Positions 38,402 through 46,562 of a stretch of 64,000 bases of DNA are shown piece after piece. The translations under genes and the position numbers were made by a program. The notes beneath the pieces are model-generated. The model was given only the letters and a program-made list of their open reading frames with translations. It ran no database searches and was not told the DNA's origin. The stretch is taken from the NCBI RefSeq assembly GCF_040901545.1, contig NZ_JBBDYL010000038.1:1-64000 (forward strand), in the 5' to 3' direction. This DNA comes from Sulfuricaulis sp040901545. Its GTDB lineage: Bacteria > Pseudomonadota > Gammaproteobacteria > Acidiferrobacterales > Sulfurifustaceae. Each line of letters opens with the position of its first letter. Within the stretch, counting starts at the first letter, position 1.

Positions 38402-39470
38402 CGATCACCCCCAGGCAGACTTCGGCCACGTTTTCGGCCGCATCGGTCACGGCCAAGTGGCGTGCCGCGCGCGCCATTTTCAAGGGAAGATCGCGATTGG
38501 CGGCAAACCCGGACAACAGTTCACACAGCCGGTCGGCGGTGAATTCCGTTTGCGGTATCAGCACGGCGGCCGAACGGTCGGAAAGAAAACGGGCGTTGGC
38601 CGTCTGGTGATCGTCCACGGCGTAGAGATAAGGCACGAGGATCGCAGCCGATCCGGAGGCCGCCAGTTCGGCGATCGTCATGGCGCCCGCGCGGCAAAGA
38701 ACCACATCCGCCCACGCATAGGCCCCGGCCATGTCATCGATAAATTCAGTCACTTTCGCGGGTAAGCCGGCGTACGCCGCCGTGACGTGTGCGGCCGCGT
38801 TGCGGCCGGATTGATGCCACACCTCCGCTCTGATCTTCTCCGGCAGATTCCTGATCGCAACCGGGACCACGTCATTAAATACGTTAGCGCCCTGACTGCC
38901 GCCCACAACGAGCAACCGCAATCGTCCCCCGCGCGAGGCCATCCGCACATCGGGCGGCGGCAGTCCGATGATCTCGTTGCGCACCGGATTGCCCACCGGG
39001 CGCGCCGGGATATGGCTGCCGAACGTCTCGGGAAATCCGCACAATACCTGGTCAGCGATCAACGCCAGCCATTTGTTGGTCATGCCCGGAATGGCGTTCT
39101 GTTCGTGAATGACCAGCGGTGTGCACGTCAGCCGCGCCACCAGGCCACCGGGACCCGCTACGAAGCCGCCCAGGGATAACACCGCATCCGGTTTTCTCCG
39201 CCGCAGGACACGCAGCGCCTGACCCATCGCATAGACAAGCGTGAACGGGAACAGAAGCCAGCGCACCCAGCCCTTGCGACGCACGCCGCGTATCGAGAGC
39301 CACTCCATGTCAATCGCCAGGCCGGACGCCGGCACGGCATGGGCCTCGAGGCCGCGCCGCGTTCCGAGCCAGACAACGTGCACCCGTTTTTCAAGCAGCC
39401 GGCGCGCGACGGCAAGCCCCGGGAAAACGTGCCCGCCGGTTCCCCCCGCCATGATCAACACGCAACTCAT
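38394..39470 (-). CDS. murG: UDP-GlcNAc:undecaprenyl-PP-MurNAc-pentapeptide transferase
   Basis: Membrane-associated glycosyltransferase that converts lipid I to lipid II. The GT-B hallmark GGTGGHVFPGLA is at the N-terminus. VVGGSQGANVFN and the UDP-GlcNAc-binding segment VLCRAGAMTIAEL follow. The length of 358 is normal. It overlaps ftsW upstream (ATGA-type) and murC downstream. Confidence 0.97.
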   Translation of the reverse strand: MSCVLIMAGGTGGHVFPGLAVARRLLEKRVHVVWLGTRRGLEAHAVPASGLAIDMEWLSIRGVRRKGWVRWLLFPFTLVYAMGQALRVLRRRKPDAVLSLGGFVAGPGGLVARLTCTPLVIHEQNAIPGMTNKWLALIADQVLCGFPETFGSHIPARPVGNPVRNEIIGLPPPDVRMASRGGRLRLLVVGGSQGANVFNDVVPVAIRNLPEKIRAEVWHQSGRNAAAHVTAAYAGLPAKVTEFIDDMAGAYAWADVVLCRAGAMTIAELAASGSAAILVPYLYAVDDHQTANARFLSDRSAAVLIPQTEFTADRLCELLSGFAANRDLPLKMARAARHLAVTDAAENVAEVCLGVIDA

Positions 39471-40630
39471 GTCCTACCCCAGGCCGCCGCCCGCGCCTCG
39501 CGCCCGATAAGGAGCAGCAGGCCCATGGCCATGCAGCTCGCCAGCAAGCTCGACCCGCCATAGCTCAGGAACGGCAGTGTCAATCCCTTGGTCGGCATCA
39601 ATCCCATGTTCACGCCCATGTTGATCATCGCCTGAGAAGCGAACAGCAGTCCCAATCCCTGCGCCAAGCGCGCGCTGTATAACTGTCCCGCGGCCTCGGC
39701 CTGATGGGCGATGACAAAGGCGCGCGCGAAAATAATTCCAAAAAGCACGATGACACCGAGCACGGCCATGAGCCCGAGTTCCTCGGCCAGTACCGCGAAG
39801 ACGAAATCCGTATGCGCCGCCGGAAGATAAAAAAGTTTCTGCACGCTCGCTCCCACGCCTACTCCGAACAACTCTCCGCGTCCAAAAGCGATGAGCGCCT
39901 GAACCAGTTGAAATCCGGAGTTGAACGGATCGGCCCACGGATCGAGGAAGCTCGTTACACGCCCCATGCGGTAAGGAGAGATGACCGCGAGAACCGCCAT
40001 CCCGCCCAGTCCCACAGCGAGTACAAGCATGAAATGCCAGAACCGGACACCTCCGAGAAACAGCATAGCGAACACCGTCACCGTCATCACCACCAGGGTG
40101 CCCATGTCGGGTTCCAGCAGGAGCAGCGTGCCGATCACAGCCACCACCAGGCTCACCATGACGATTCCCTGGGTGAAATTCCTGAGCGCCTCCTGCTTGC
40201 GCACGAGATAACCAGCGAGATACACCACCATGAAAAGTTTCATGAACTCTGACGGCTGTATATTCACGATCCCAAGCCTGATCCAGCGGGAGCTGCCGTT
40301 TACGTGTGCGTTGATACCCGGCACCAGCACCAGGCAAAGTGATGCAATGCCGAGCAACAAAAGAAACGGGCCGGATTTTTCCCACCAGCGTATTCGCGTA
40401 TGCATGACGAATACCATCAGGACGAGTCCGAGAATCGCGAAGCTGACATGGCGTATGAGGTAATACGCACTGTTTTGCATTTCACGTTCGGCGTAGGCGA
40501 TGGACGCCGAGTACACCATGGTCACACCCAAGGCGAGCAACACGAACGTGCAGCCGAGCAACCACCGGTCCCACACTTGCAAGGCCCGGCCGGCGGTGCG
40601 TACGCTGTCCGGCATTATCGCGTCAATCAT
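39467..40630 (-). CDS. ftsW: SEDS peptidoglycan glycosyltransferase FtsW
   Basis: Septal peptidoglycan polymerase acting with FtsI. This is a polytopic protein with about ten membrane segments. Typical motifs are visible: an NIQPSEFMK segment, LLLEPDMGTLVV and the C-terminal PFLSYGGSS. The start at 40630 is preferred because of GGAGGTGG upstream and the ATGA overlap with the preceding frame; a GTG at 40645 would add five residues. The length of 387 is normal. Confidence 0.95.
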   Translation of the reverse strand: MIDAIMPDSVRTAGRALQVWDRWLLGCTFVLLALGVTMVYSASIAYAEREMQNSAYYLIRHVSFAILGLVLMVFVMHTRIRWWEKSGPFLLLLGIASLCLVLVPGINAHVNGSSRWIRLGIVNIQPSEFMKLFMVVYLAGYLVRKQEALRNFTQGIVMVSLVVAVIGTLLLLEPDMGTLVVMTVTVFAMLFLGGVRFWHFMLVLAVGLGGMAVLAVISPYRMGRVTSFLDPWADPFNSGFQLVQALIAFGRGELFGVGVGASVQKLFYLPAAHTDFVFAVLAEELGLMAVLGVIVLFGIIFARAFVIAHQAEAAGQLYSARLAQGLGLLFASQAMINMGVNMGLMPTKGLTLPFLSYGGSSLLASCMAMGLLLLIGREARAAAWGRT

Positions 40631-40992
40631 GCCTGCCACCTCCACAAGGTCGGATAATATCCGCTCACCATACCGTCGGTGGCCGGCGGCAATTCACCGG
40701 TCGCCACCGGCAATCCTTTCCGTAGCCTCGTGCCAAACGGTGGAAGCGCTGTCACCACAAACAAAATCCAATCCGGTGGCCGCGAGCGACTCGCGGACGG
40801 TCGCATCCCCACGGCGCGGGGGCCCGGCTCCCTGCTCGCGGTCGCATCCCCACGGCGTGGGGCCCCGGCTCCGCGGCTCATGCCCGCCGCCTCCGTAAGA
40901 TCAGAAATGAATCCGTGGCGCCGTGCTGTCGGCGTCCTGCGGCATTCGCCGGTCGCATCCCCACGGCGTGGGGCCCCGGCTCCGCGGCTCAT
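40627..40992 (-). CDS. bridging frame murD→ftsW, repeat-derived (121 codons)
   Basis: An open frame spans the murD–ftsW gap exactly, with ATGA overlaps at both ends. It starts with one full 37-codon unit (MSRGAGAPRRGDAT…TEAAG), then a second ATGAGCCGC start with a partly duplicated core. The remainder is unrelated sequence ending WRWQA. The composition is Arg/Gly/Ala/Pro-rich. Shine-Dalgarno-like GGAGGCGG precedes the internal ATG. There is no evidence for a folded domain. It may be translated through coupling, whatever the peptide's fate. Confidence 0.4.
   Translation of the reverse strand: MSRGAGAPRRGDATGECRRTPTARRHGFISDLTEAAGMSRGAGAPRRGDATASREPGPRAVGMRPSASRSRPPDWILFVVTALPPFGTRLRKGLPVATGELPPATDGMVSGYYPTLWRWQA
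40777..40992. repeat. dcw-junction 111-bp repeat, one full and one partial copy
   Basis: The full unit (40882–40992) differs by only one base from the murE/murF units over its first ~66 bases. The second copy starts at 40881 and holds two cores in a row (…GTGGGGATGCGACCG twice), then diverges. Each core contains the hairpin CCCCAC-GCC-GTGGGG or a variant. Confidence 0.75.
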
Positions 40993-42329
40993 GCCACTAC
41001 CTCGCGCACGGCTTCGCGAAAAACCTCCGCACGATGTTCATAATTCCGGAACATGTCGAAACTCGCGCATGCCGGCGAAAGCAACACCACGTCACCGGTT
41101 TGCGCCAGTTCATGCGCGATGCGTACAGCGTCATGCATGTCTTTTGCGCGACGTACTGCCATGACACCGCCGAGGGTTGCTTCGATCTGCGGCGCATCGC
41201 GCCCGATTAAAACCACGGCACGGGCATGTTGGCGGCACGCGATTTTTAATTCATTGAAATCCTGCCCCTTGCCATCGCCTCCGGCGATCAGAATCACCGG
41301 CGCAGTCATGCCGTTGAGCGCCGCGACTGTCGCGCCCACGTTGGTTCCCTTGGAATCGTCGTACCAGCGCACACCCAGGTGTTCAGCCACGAGTTCGGTG
41401 CGATGCTTCAGCCCCTTGAAACCGCGCACGGCCACACAGGTCGCTTCCGGTGTAATGCCTGCGGCCTCCGCCAGTGCCATGGCGGCCAGCACATTAGCCA
41501 GATTGTGACGACCCGCGAGCGGCACATCGCGTGTTGGCATCAGCAGCTGAAGTCCGCGCGCAAGCCACGTTTCTCCGTTTCGTTCGGTGAGGCCGTAATC
41601 CTGCGCCGCGAGTGGCTGTCCAAGGTTAAAGCTGACCATCCGCCTTCCTGACAGACACATGCGCATCACCCATGGATCGTCGGCATTAAGCACAAGCGTG
41701 CCGTTACCGCGAAAGATTCGCGCCTTGGCCGCGGCGTATTCCTCGATATCCCGATACCGGTCCAGGTGATCCGGCGTGATATTCAGCACGGTCGCCGCGC
41801 GGGCGTTGAGCGACGCGGTCAGCTCCAGTTGAAAACTCGAAAGTTCAATCACGTAGACATCGGGCACCGGTTGCTCGAGCAGCGACAGCGCCGGCACGCC
41901 AATGTTGCCGCCAACCGCGGTTTTCAAACCTGCCAGCCGGCACATTTCCCCGGTCAGCGCCGTGACGGTGCTTTTGCCGTTTGACCCGGTGATCGCAATC
42001 ACCGGCGCGGTCACTTGACGCGCGAACAGCTCAATGTCACCCACCACTGGCACGCCGTTATCGACGGCACGAGCGATTTCCGGATGCCTGACTGACATCC
42101 CGGGGCTAACCACTAACATACCCGGATCGTCAAAAAGTGCGGGTGGAAATTCGCCGGTATACACCGCAACCTGCGGAAATTCACGCTTGAGCGCTTCGAG
42201 TTTCGGAGGTTCCCGGCGTGTATCCACTACTGTCGTTGCATAACCTAGGGCTGCGAGATGACGCACGCAGGAATATCCCGTGAGTCCGAGGCCCACCACC
42301 AGCGCACGTTTTGTTTCCGTCTTTGCCAT
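40989..42329 (-). CDS. murD: UDP-N-acetylmuramoylalanine–D-glutamate ligase
   Basis: Adds D-Glu to UDP-MurNAc-L-Ala. The N-terminal Rossmann segment VVGLGLTGYSCVRHL, the P-loop TGSNGKSTVTAL and the conserved DSKGTNVGAT are present. The length of 446 from the chosen ATG (MAKTETKRA) is normal; an upstream start at 42344 would add five residues. The stop overlaps the start of a repeat-derived bridging frame. A hairpin-forming repeat lies between it and mraY. Confidence 0.96.
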   Translation of the reverse strand: MAKTETKRALVVGLGLTGYSCVRHLAALGYATTVVDTRREPPKLEALKREFPQVAVYTGEFPPALFDDPGMLVVSPGMSVRHPEIARAVDNGVPVVGDIELFARQVTAPVIAITGSNGKSTVTALTGEMCRLAGLKTAVGGNIGVPALSLLEQPVPDVYVIELSSFQLELTASLNARAATVLNITPDHLDRYRDIEEYAAAKARIFRGNGTLVLNADDPWVMRMCLSGRRMVSFNLGQPLAAQDYGLTERNGETWLARGLQLLMPTRDVPLAGRHNLANVLAAMALAEAAGITPEATCVAVRGFKGLKHRTELVAEHLGVRWYDDSKGTNVGATVAALNGMTAPVILIAGGDGKGQDFNELKIACRQHARAVVLIGRDAPQIEATLGGVMAVRRAKDMHDAVRIAHELAQTGDVVLLSPACASFDMFRNYEHRAEVFREAVREVVA

Positions 42330-42375
42330 CGCCAATGCCGTCACTATTCGTTTACCCCGTTACCCTCACCCCTTA

Positions 42376-42398
42376 CCCTCTCCCTAAAAGGGAGAGGG
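42376..42398. repeat. 10-bp perfect hairpin between mraY and murD
   Basis: CCCTCTCCCT/AGGGAGAGGG with a three-base loop. It resembles the widespread 'CCCTCTCCC…GGGAGAGGG' extragenic palindromes of proteobacteria. No U-rich tail follows in the minus-strand transcript, so readthrough into murD is expected. Confidence 0.7.
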
Positions 42399-42421
42399 GG
42401 AGTTGGTGAGAATCTTTATTT

Positions 42422-43504
42422 CTACCGAATCTTTAACGTCGCCAAACCGATCAGCACCAGAATCAGCGAGATGATCCAGAAGCGCACGATCACGCGCGGT
42501 TCGGGCCACCCTTTCAGCTCAAAATGGTGATGCAACGGCGCCATGCGGAATATTCTTTTCCCGGTCAGTTTGAACGAAGCCACCTGCAGCATCACTGAAA
42601 CCGTTTCCATGACGAACACGCCACCCATAATAAGGAGCACGATCTCCTGGCGGACCACCACGGCGATCGTTCCCAGGGCGGCGCCGAGCGCAAGCGCCCC
42701 GATATCGCCCATGAACACCATGGCGGGATACGTGTTGAACCAGAGAAATCCCAGGCCGGCGCCGACGATGGCGCCGCAGAAAATCAGCACCTCGCCCGCC
42801 CCGGCAATATAGGGAAATCCGAGATAAGCGGAGAAATTGTGATGGCCCATGACGTAGGCGAAAATTCCAAGCGCGCCGGCGACCATAACGGTTGGCATGA
42901 TTGCCAGACCATCCAAACCGTCCGTGAGGTTCACGGCATTGCTCGATCCCACAATCACCAAATAAGCGAACAAGATGTAAGCCGGGCCCAGGTCAATGAC
43001 GATGTTTTTGAACACCGGCACGATCAGCGCGGTTTCCGCCGGACTTTTCGCGGTGTAATAAAGGAAGAACGCGGTACACAATCCCGCGACCGACTGCCAG
43101 AAAAATTTTCCCTTCACACCGATGCCGCGCGGATCCTTGTTGACAATCTTCTTGTAATCATCCACCCAGCCGATAGCCCCGAACGCCGCGGTCGTAAACA
43201 GCACCGCCCACACGAAGCGGTTGGTCAGATCGGCCCATACCAGCGTTGCGATAAAAATAGACACAAGGATGAGGGCGCCGCCCATGGTCGGCGTGCCAGC
43301 CTTGGACAAATGCGTCTGCGGCCCGTCCTGGCGTACCGTCTGTCCAATCTGGCTGAAACCCAAGCGGCGGATGATGGCCGGGCCGATCCAGAAACTGATT
43401 CCGAGCGCCGTCAGCACGCCCAGGATGCCGCGCAGCGTCAGATAGCGGAAGACGTTGAAGAACGAGAAATCCCGGGCCAGTGTGTCAAAAAGGAAATACA
43501 GCAC
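42422..43504 (-). CDS. mraY: phospho-MurNAc-pentapeptide translocase
   Basis: Polytopic enzyme that makes lipid I from UDP-MurNAc-pentapeptide and undecaprenyl phosphate. Catalytic and metal-binding segments are intact: GWVDDYKKI, NLTDGLDGLA, and FMGDIGALALG followed by APLHHHFELKGWPE. The length of 360 equals the E. coli enzyme. It abuts murF with no intervening bases. Confidence 0.98.
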   Translation of the reverse strand: MLYFLFDTLARDFSFFNVFRYLTLRGILGVLTALGISFWIGPAIIRRLGFSQIGQTVRQDGPQTHLSKAGTPTMGGALILVSIFIATLVWADLTNRFVWAVLFTTAAFGAIGWVDDYKKIVNKDPRGIGVKGKFFWQSVAGLCTAFFLYYTAKSPAETALIVPVFKNIVIDLGPAYILFAYLVIVGSSNAVNLTDGLDGLAIMPTVMVAGALGIFAYVMGHHNFSAYLGFPYIAGAGEVLIFCGAIVGAGLGFLWFNTYPAMVFMGDIGALALGAALGTIAVVVRQEIVLLIMGGVFVMETVSVMLQVASFKLTGKRIFRMAPLHHHFELKGWPEPRVIVRFWIISLILVLIGLATLKIR

Positions 43505-44872
43505 TTAGCGCATGCCTCCGGATTCCATGGAGGTTTGTGTTTTATTGATGATTCCGGAAACAATCCGCTCCATGCGCATGACGCGCGAGCCTTTGATGAG
43601 CACGGTCATGTCGGCGTGGAGACTATCCAGCAACGTCTCGATCAGTTCTATATGGTTCTCGAAGTGCCGGGCGCCCTTGCCGAATGCGCCTACCGCGACG
43701 CGGCTGAGTTCGCCAAAGGCATACAGATGTTGTATTCCGATGCGCTGAGCGAGTTCGCCGACCCGGAAATGGATATCCGCCGACGCCGTTCCGAGTTCAG
43801 CCATGTCGCCGAGCACCAGGACGCGTTCGCCGGGAAACTCCCGGAGTACCTGCAACCCGGCGGTAACCGAGGCGGGATTGGCGTTGTAAGTATCATCAAT
43901 GATTCGCGCCCCGTTGATACCCCGTTTTACTTCCAGGCGACCGGATGTCGCGCGCAGTTTTTCAAGCCCGGTTCTGACATTGTCGAGCGCAGCGCCGGCG
44001 GTGATAGCGGCGGCGCCGGCCGCGAGTGCATTCATGACATTGTGTCTGCCCAGCAGTGGTACGCGCATGTCGATGTCTCCGTGTGTGGTGGTTTTTAGAT
44101 GAAGGGTGCTGCCGGTGTCGGTGAGCCGGTACTCCGCGCTCACATCGGCTTTCCGATCCAGGCCGAATGTCAAACATTTCTTCAATCCGGTGAGTGTTTT
44201 CCAAAGTGGAAAATACGGATCATCCGCGTTGAGGATGGCGGTGCCGTCGGCGGCGAGACCGGAAAATATCTCGCCTTTGGCGCGGGCTGCGTTTTCGAGT
44301 GTGCCGACTCCCGCCAGGTGCGCCTCACCGGCATTGGTGATCAAGGCGATTGTCGGACAAACAAGACGGGAGAGATATTCAATCTCCCCAAGATGATTCA
44401 TGCCCATCTCGATCACGGCATAGCGATCGCTGGCGCGCATGCGCGTCAGCGTCAAAGGCACGCCGATATCGTTATTGAAATTACCGCGCGTGACACATCC
44501 GGCACCGGTCTGTTCCAGTATCGCGCCGATCATTTCCTTGACCGTGGTCTTGCCATTACTGCCGGTGACGGCGATGACGGGAATCCTGAATTGACCGCGC
44601 CAGAATGCGCCGAGATTCCCGAGACCCAGACGGGTGTTCGGGACATGCACGTAGGGCAAGGGCGTTTCCATTTTGCGCCCCAGCAGGGCGCCGGTGGCGC
44701 CCGCGGCAATGGCCTCGGCGAGAAAATTGTGTCCATCGAACCGCTCGCCCTTGATGGCAACGTACAGGTCCCCTTGCTGCAAGGTCCGGGTATCATGGCT
44801 GACACCCGTGAATACCGCGTCGCGCCCGGTCAGTGGTGCTTTCAACACTTCGGCGAGAATCAAGAGCGACAT
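43505..44872 (-). CDS. murF: UDP-MurNAc-tripeptide–D-alanyl-D-alanine ligase
   Basis: Adds D-Ala-D-Ala to the UDP-MurNAc tripeptide. The P-loop AVTGSNGKTTVKEMIG, a segment typical of Mur ligases (YAVIEMGMNHLGEIEYLS) and DDTYNANPASV are present. The ATG at 44872 is preferred because it sits in a TGATG overlap with the upstream bridging frame, which also supplies GGAGG; the GTG one codon earlier is possible. The length of 455 is normal. Confidence 0.96.
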   Translation of the reverse strand: MSLLILAEVLKAPLTGRDAVFTGVSHDTRTLQQGDLYVAIKGERFDGHNFLAEAIAAGATGALLGRKMETPLPYVHVPNTRLGLGNLGAFWRGQFRIPVIAVTGSNGKTTVKEMIGAILEQTGAGCVTRGNFNNDIGVPLTLTRMRASDRYAVIEMGMNHLGEIEYLSRLVCPTIALITNAGEAHLAGVGTLENAARAKGEIFSGLAADGTAILNADDPYFPLWKTLTGLKKCLTFGLDRKADVSAEYRLTDTGSTLHLKTTTHGDIDMRVPLLGRHNVMNALAAGAAAITAGAALDNVRTGLEKLRATSGRLEVKRGINGARIIDDTYNANPASVTAGLQVLREFPGERVLVLGDMAELGTASADIHFRVGELAQRIGIQHLYAFGELSRVAVGAFGKGARHFENHIELIETLLDSLHADMTVLIKGSRVMRMERIVSGIINKTQTSMESGGMR

Positions 44873-45096
44873 CACGCTTCCGCCTCCGTGCGATCAGAAA
44901 TACTTCCGTGCCGCCATCCTGTCGGCGTCCTGCGGCATGCGCCGGTCGCATCCCCACGGCGTGGGGCCCCGGCTCCGCGGCTCATGCCCACCGCCTCCGT
45001 CAGGGTTGAAAAATATCCGCGCCTCTGCACTGTCGGCGTCCTGCGGCATGCGCCGGTCGCATCCCCACGGCGTGGGGCCCCGGCTCCGCGGCTCAT
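44872..45096 (-). CDS. bridging frame murE→murF, two 37-codon repeats (74 codons)
   Basis: An open frame made of exactly two 37-codon units occupies the entire murE–murF gap. Its ATG overlaps the murE stop (ATGA) and its stop overlaps the murF ATG (TGATG). Both units read MSRGAGAPRRGDATGACRRT and then a variable tail ending TEA. Each unit ends with GGAGGCGG, a Shine-Dalgarno correctly placed for the next ATG. It has no known domain. It is a candidate small protein or, more simply, a repeat constrained to keep stop-start coupling. Confidence 0.45.
   Translation of the reverse strand: MSRGAGAPRRGDATGACRRTPTVQRRGYFSTLTEAVGMSRGAGAPRRGDATGACRRTPTGWRHGSISDRTEAEA
44875..45096. repeat. tandem 111-bp dcw-junction repeat (2 copies)
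   Basis: The units are 44986–45096 and 44875–44985. The first ~66 bases of each are identical, including silent positions, and the last ~45 bases diverge except for the closing GGAGGCGG. The conserved part carries the hairpin CCCCAC-GCC-GTGGGG next to the palindrome GGGGCCCC. The unit length is a multiple of three. Confidence 0.85.
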
Positions 45097-46562
45097 GCCG
45101 CTACTCCCAGCAATTCGTGGACGGCGAGGCGATCGCTGTAAGGCAAACGTTCATCGCCGATCTGCTGATAGTCTTCATGACCCTTGCCGGCGATCAACAC
45201 AATATCGCCTTCGCCAGCGCTGCGGATGGCCTCGGCGGTGGCCGTGCGACGATCGCGGATCACACGGGGCGTGGTACGCATGCCGTTATGGATATCGGCG
45301 ATGATCGCATCACCCGATTCGTGCCGCGGATTATCGTCGGTCAGTACCACCACATCCGCGAGCCGTTCGGCGATCTCGCCCATGACCGGGCGCTTGCCGC
45401 GGTCTCGATCACCGCCGCAACCGAAAACACACCAGAGTTTTCCGCGCGTATGTTCGCGCAGGGCAAGCAGAATTTTTTCGAGCGCATCCGGCGTGTGCGC
45501 GTAATCCACCACCACGAGAGGCAATCCGTTCACACCGCCGAATTTTTGTGCGCGTCCGGTGGGTGCCTGGGCCCTTGCCAGGCGCGTAACCGCCTCATCC
45601 AGCTTCATGCCCAGTGCCAGCAATGTGGCCAGCACCGCCAGCAGGTTATAGACATTGAATCGGCCGATAAGCGGGCTGCGCAATTCGGTATTGCCGAACG
45701 GCGTGCCGATATTCATGGCAAGACCTTCGGGTGCAGGACGGATATTGCTTGCGCGGATATCTCCGCCCTCGATACCGTAACTGAGCGTTTTAATGTTCGT
45801 TGAGAGGCGTGCGAGTATGCCACGGCCGAAATCATCGTCGTGATTGATGACGGCATGTTTCAATCCTTCCAGCGCAAATAACCCGGCCTTGGCTTGGCCA
45901 TAGATCGCCATGTCGCCGTGATAATCAAGATGATCACGCGTAAGATTGGTGAATACCGCCACGTCGTAGGCCACGCCCCTCACGCGACCTTGATGCAGCG
46001 CGTGCGATGAGACTTCCATGGCAACATGCGTCGCGCCTTGCGCAAGAAATTCCGCCATCAGGCAATGTACCGTGATGGCATCGGGGGTGGTAAGGATTGC
46101 GGTGTTGAGCGCGTCGGGAAATCCGGATCCAAGCGTTCCGATCAACGCACAGCGCGTCGGCGCCTGATCCAGTGCCTGCGCCATCAAGTGCGTGCAGGTG
46201 GTTTTGCCGTTCGTGCCGGTAACGCCGACCACGACAAGGTGTCGTGTGGGGGCTCCATAAAATCGATCAGCCATGAATCCGATATTTTGCCGTAGGTTTG
46301 GAACGGCGATTACCGGAACCGGTGCGACGGGAAATTCAAAATCGTCTCCTTTTTCATACAGGACCGCTACCGCGCCCGAGGCAACGGCGTCGCCGATAAA
46401 TTCGCGTCCGTCCATCACCATTCCCGGCATCGCAATAAACATATCGCCCGGCTTCACCTTGCGGCTGTCAATTTTCAGGCCGTGCACTTTGCGATGGGCA
46501 GCATCAGAAACGTCCGCCAGTCCGTGAAGTAAATCACTCAGATAACAGGTCGTTGATGTCAT
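45093..46562 (-). CDS. murE: UDP-MurNAc-L-Ala-D-Glu–meso-diaminopimelate ligase
   Basis: Adds the third residue of the stem peptide. The P-loop VGVTGTNGKTTCTHL and the substrate-selecting motif LTDDNPRHE are present; the DNPR box indicates meso-diaminopimelate rather than lysine. The length of 489 is normal. It overlaps ftsI upstream (ATGA). Its stop overlaps the first repeat unit of the bridging frame. Confidence 0.97.
   Translation of the reverse strand: MTSTTCYLSDLLHGLADVSDAAHRKVHGLKIDSRKVKPGDMFIAMPGMVMDGREFIGDAVASGAVAVLYEKGDDFEFPVAPVPVIAVPNLRQNIGFMADRFYGAPTRHLVVVGVTGTNGKTTCTHLMAQALDQAPTRCALIGTLGSGFPDALNTAILTTPDAITVHCLMAEFLAQGATHVAMEVSSHALHQGRVRGVAYDVAVFTNLTRDHLDYHGDMAIYGQAKAGLFALEGLKHAVINHDDDFGRGILARLSTNIKTLSYGIEGGDIRASNIRPAPEGLAMNIGTPFGNTELRSPLIGRFNVYNLLAVLATLLALGMKLDEAVTRLARAQAPTGRAQKFGGVNGLPLVVVDYAHTPDALEKILLALREHTRGKLWCVFGCGGDRDRGKRPVMGEIAERLADVVVLTDDNPRHESGDAIIADIHNGMRTTPRVIRDRRTATAEAIRSAGEGDIVLIAGKGHEDYQQIGDERLPYSDRLAVHELLGVAA

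Noticed and set aside
42376..42398. Hairpin as a terminator between mraY and murD
   Set aside because: No U-run follows in the minus-strand transcript, and essential genes continue downstream; better read as an extragenic palindrome.
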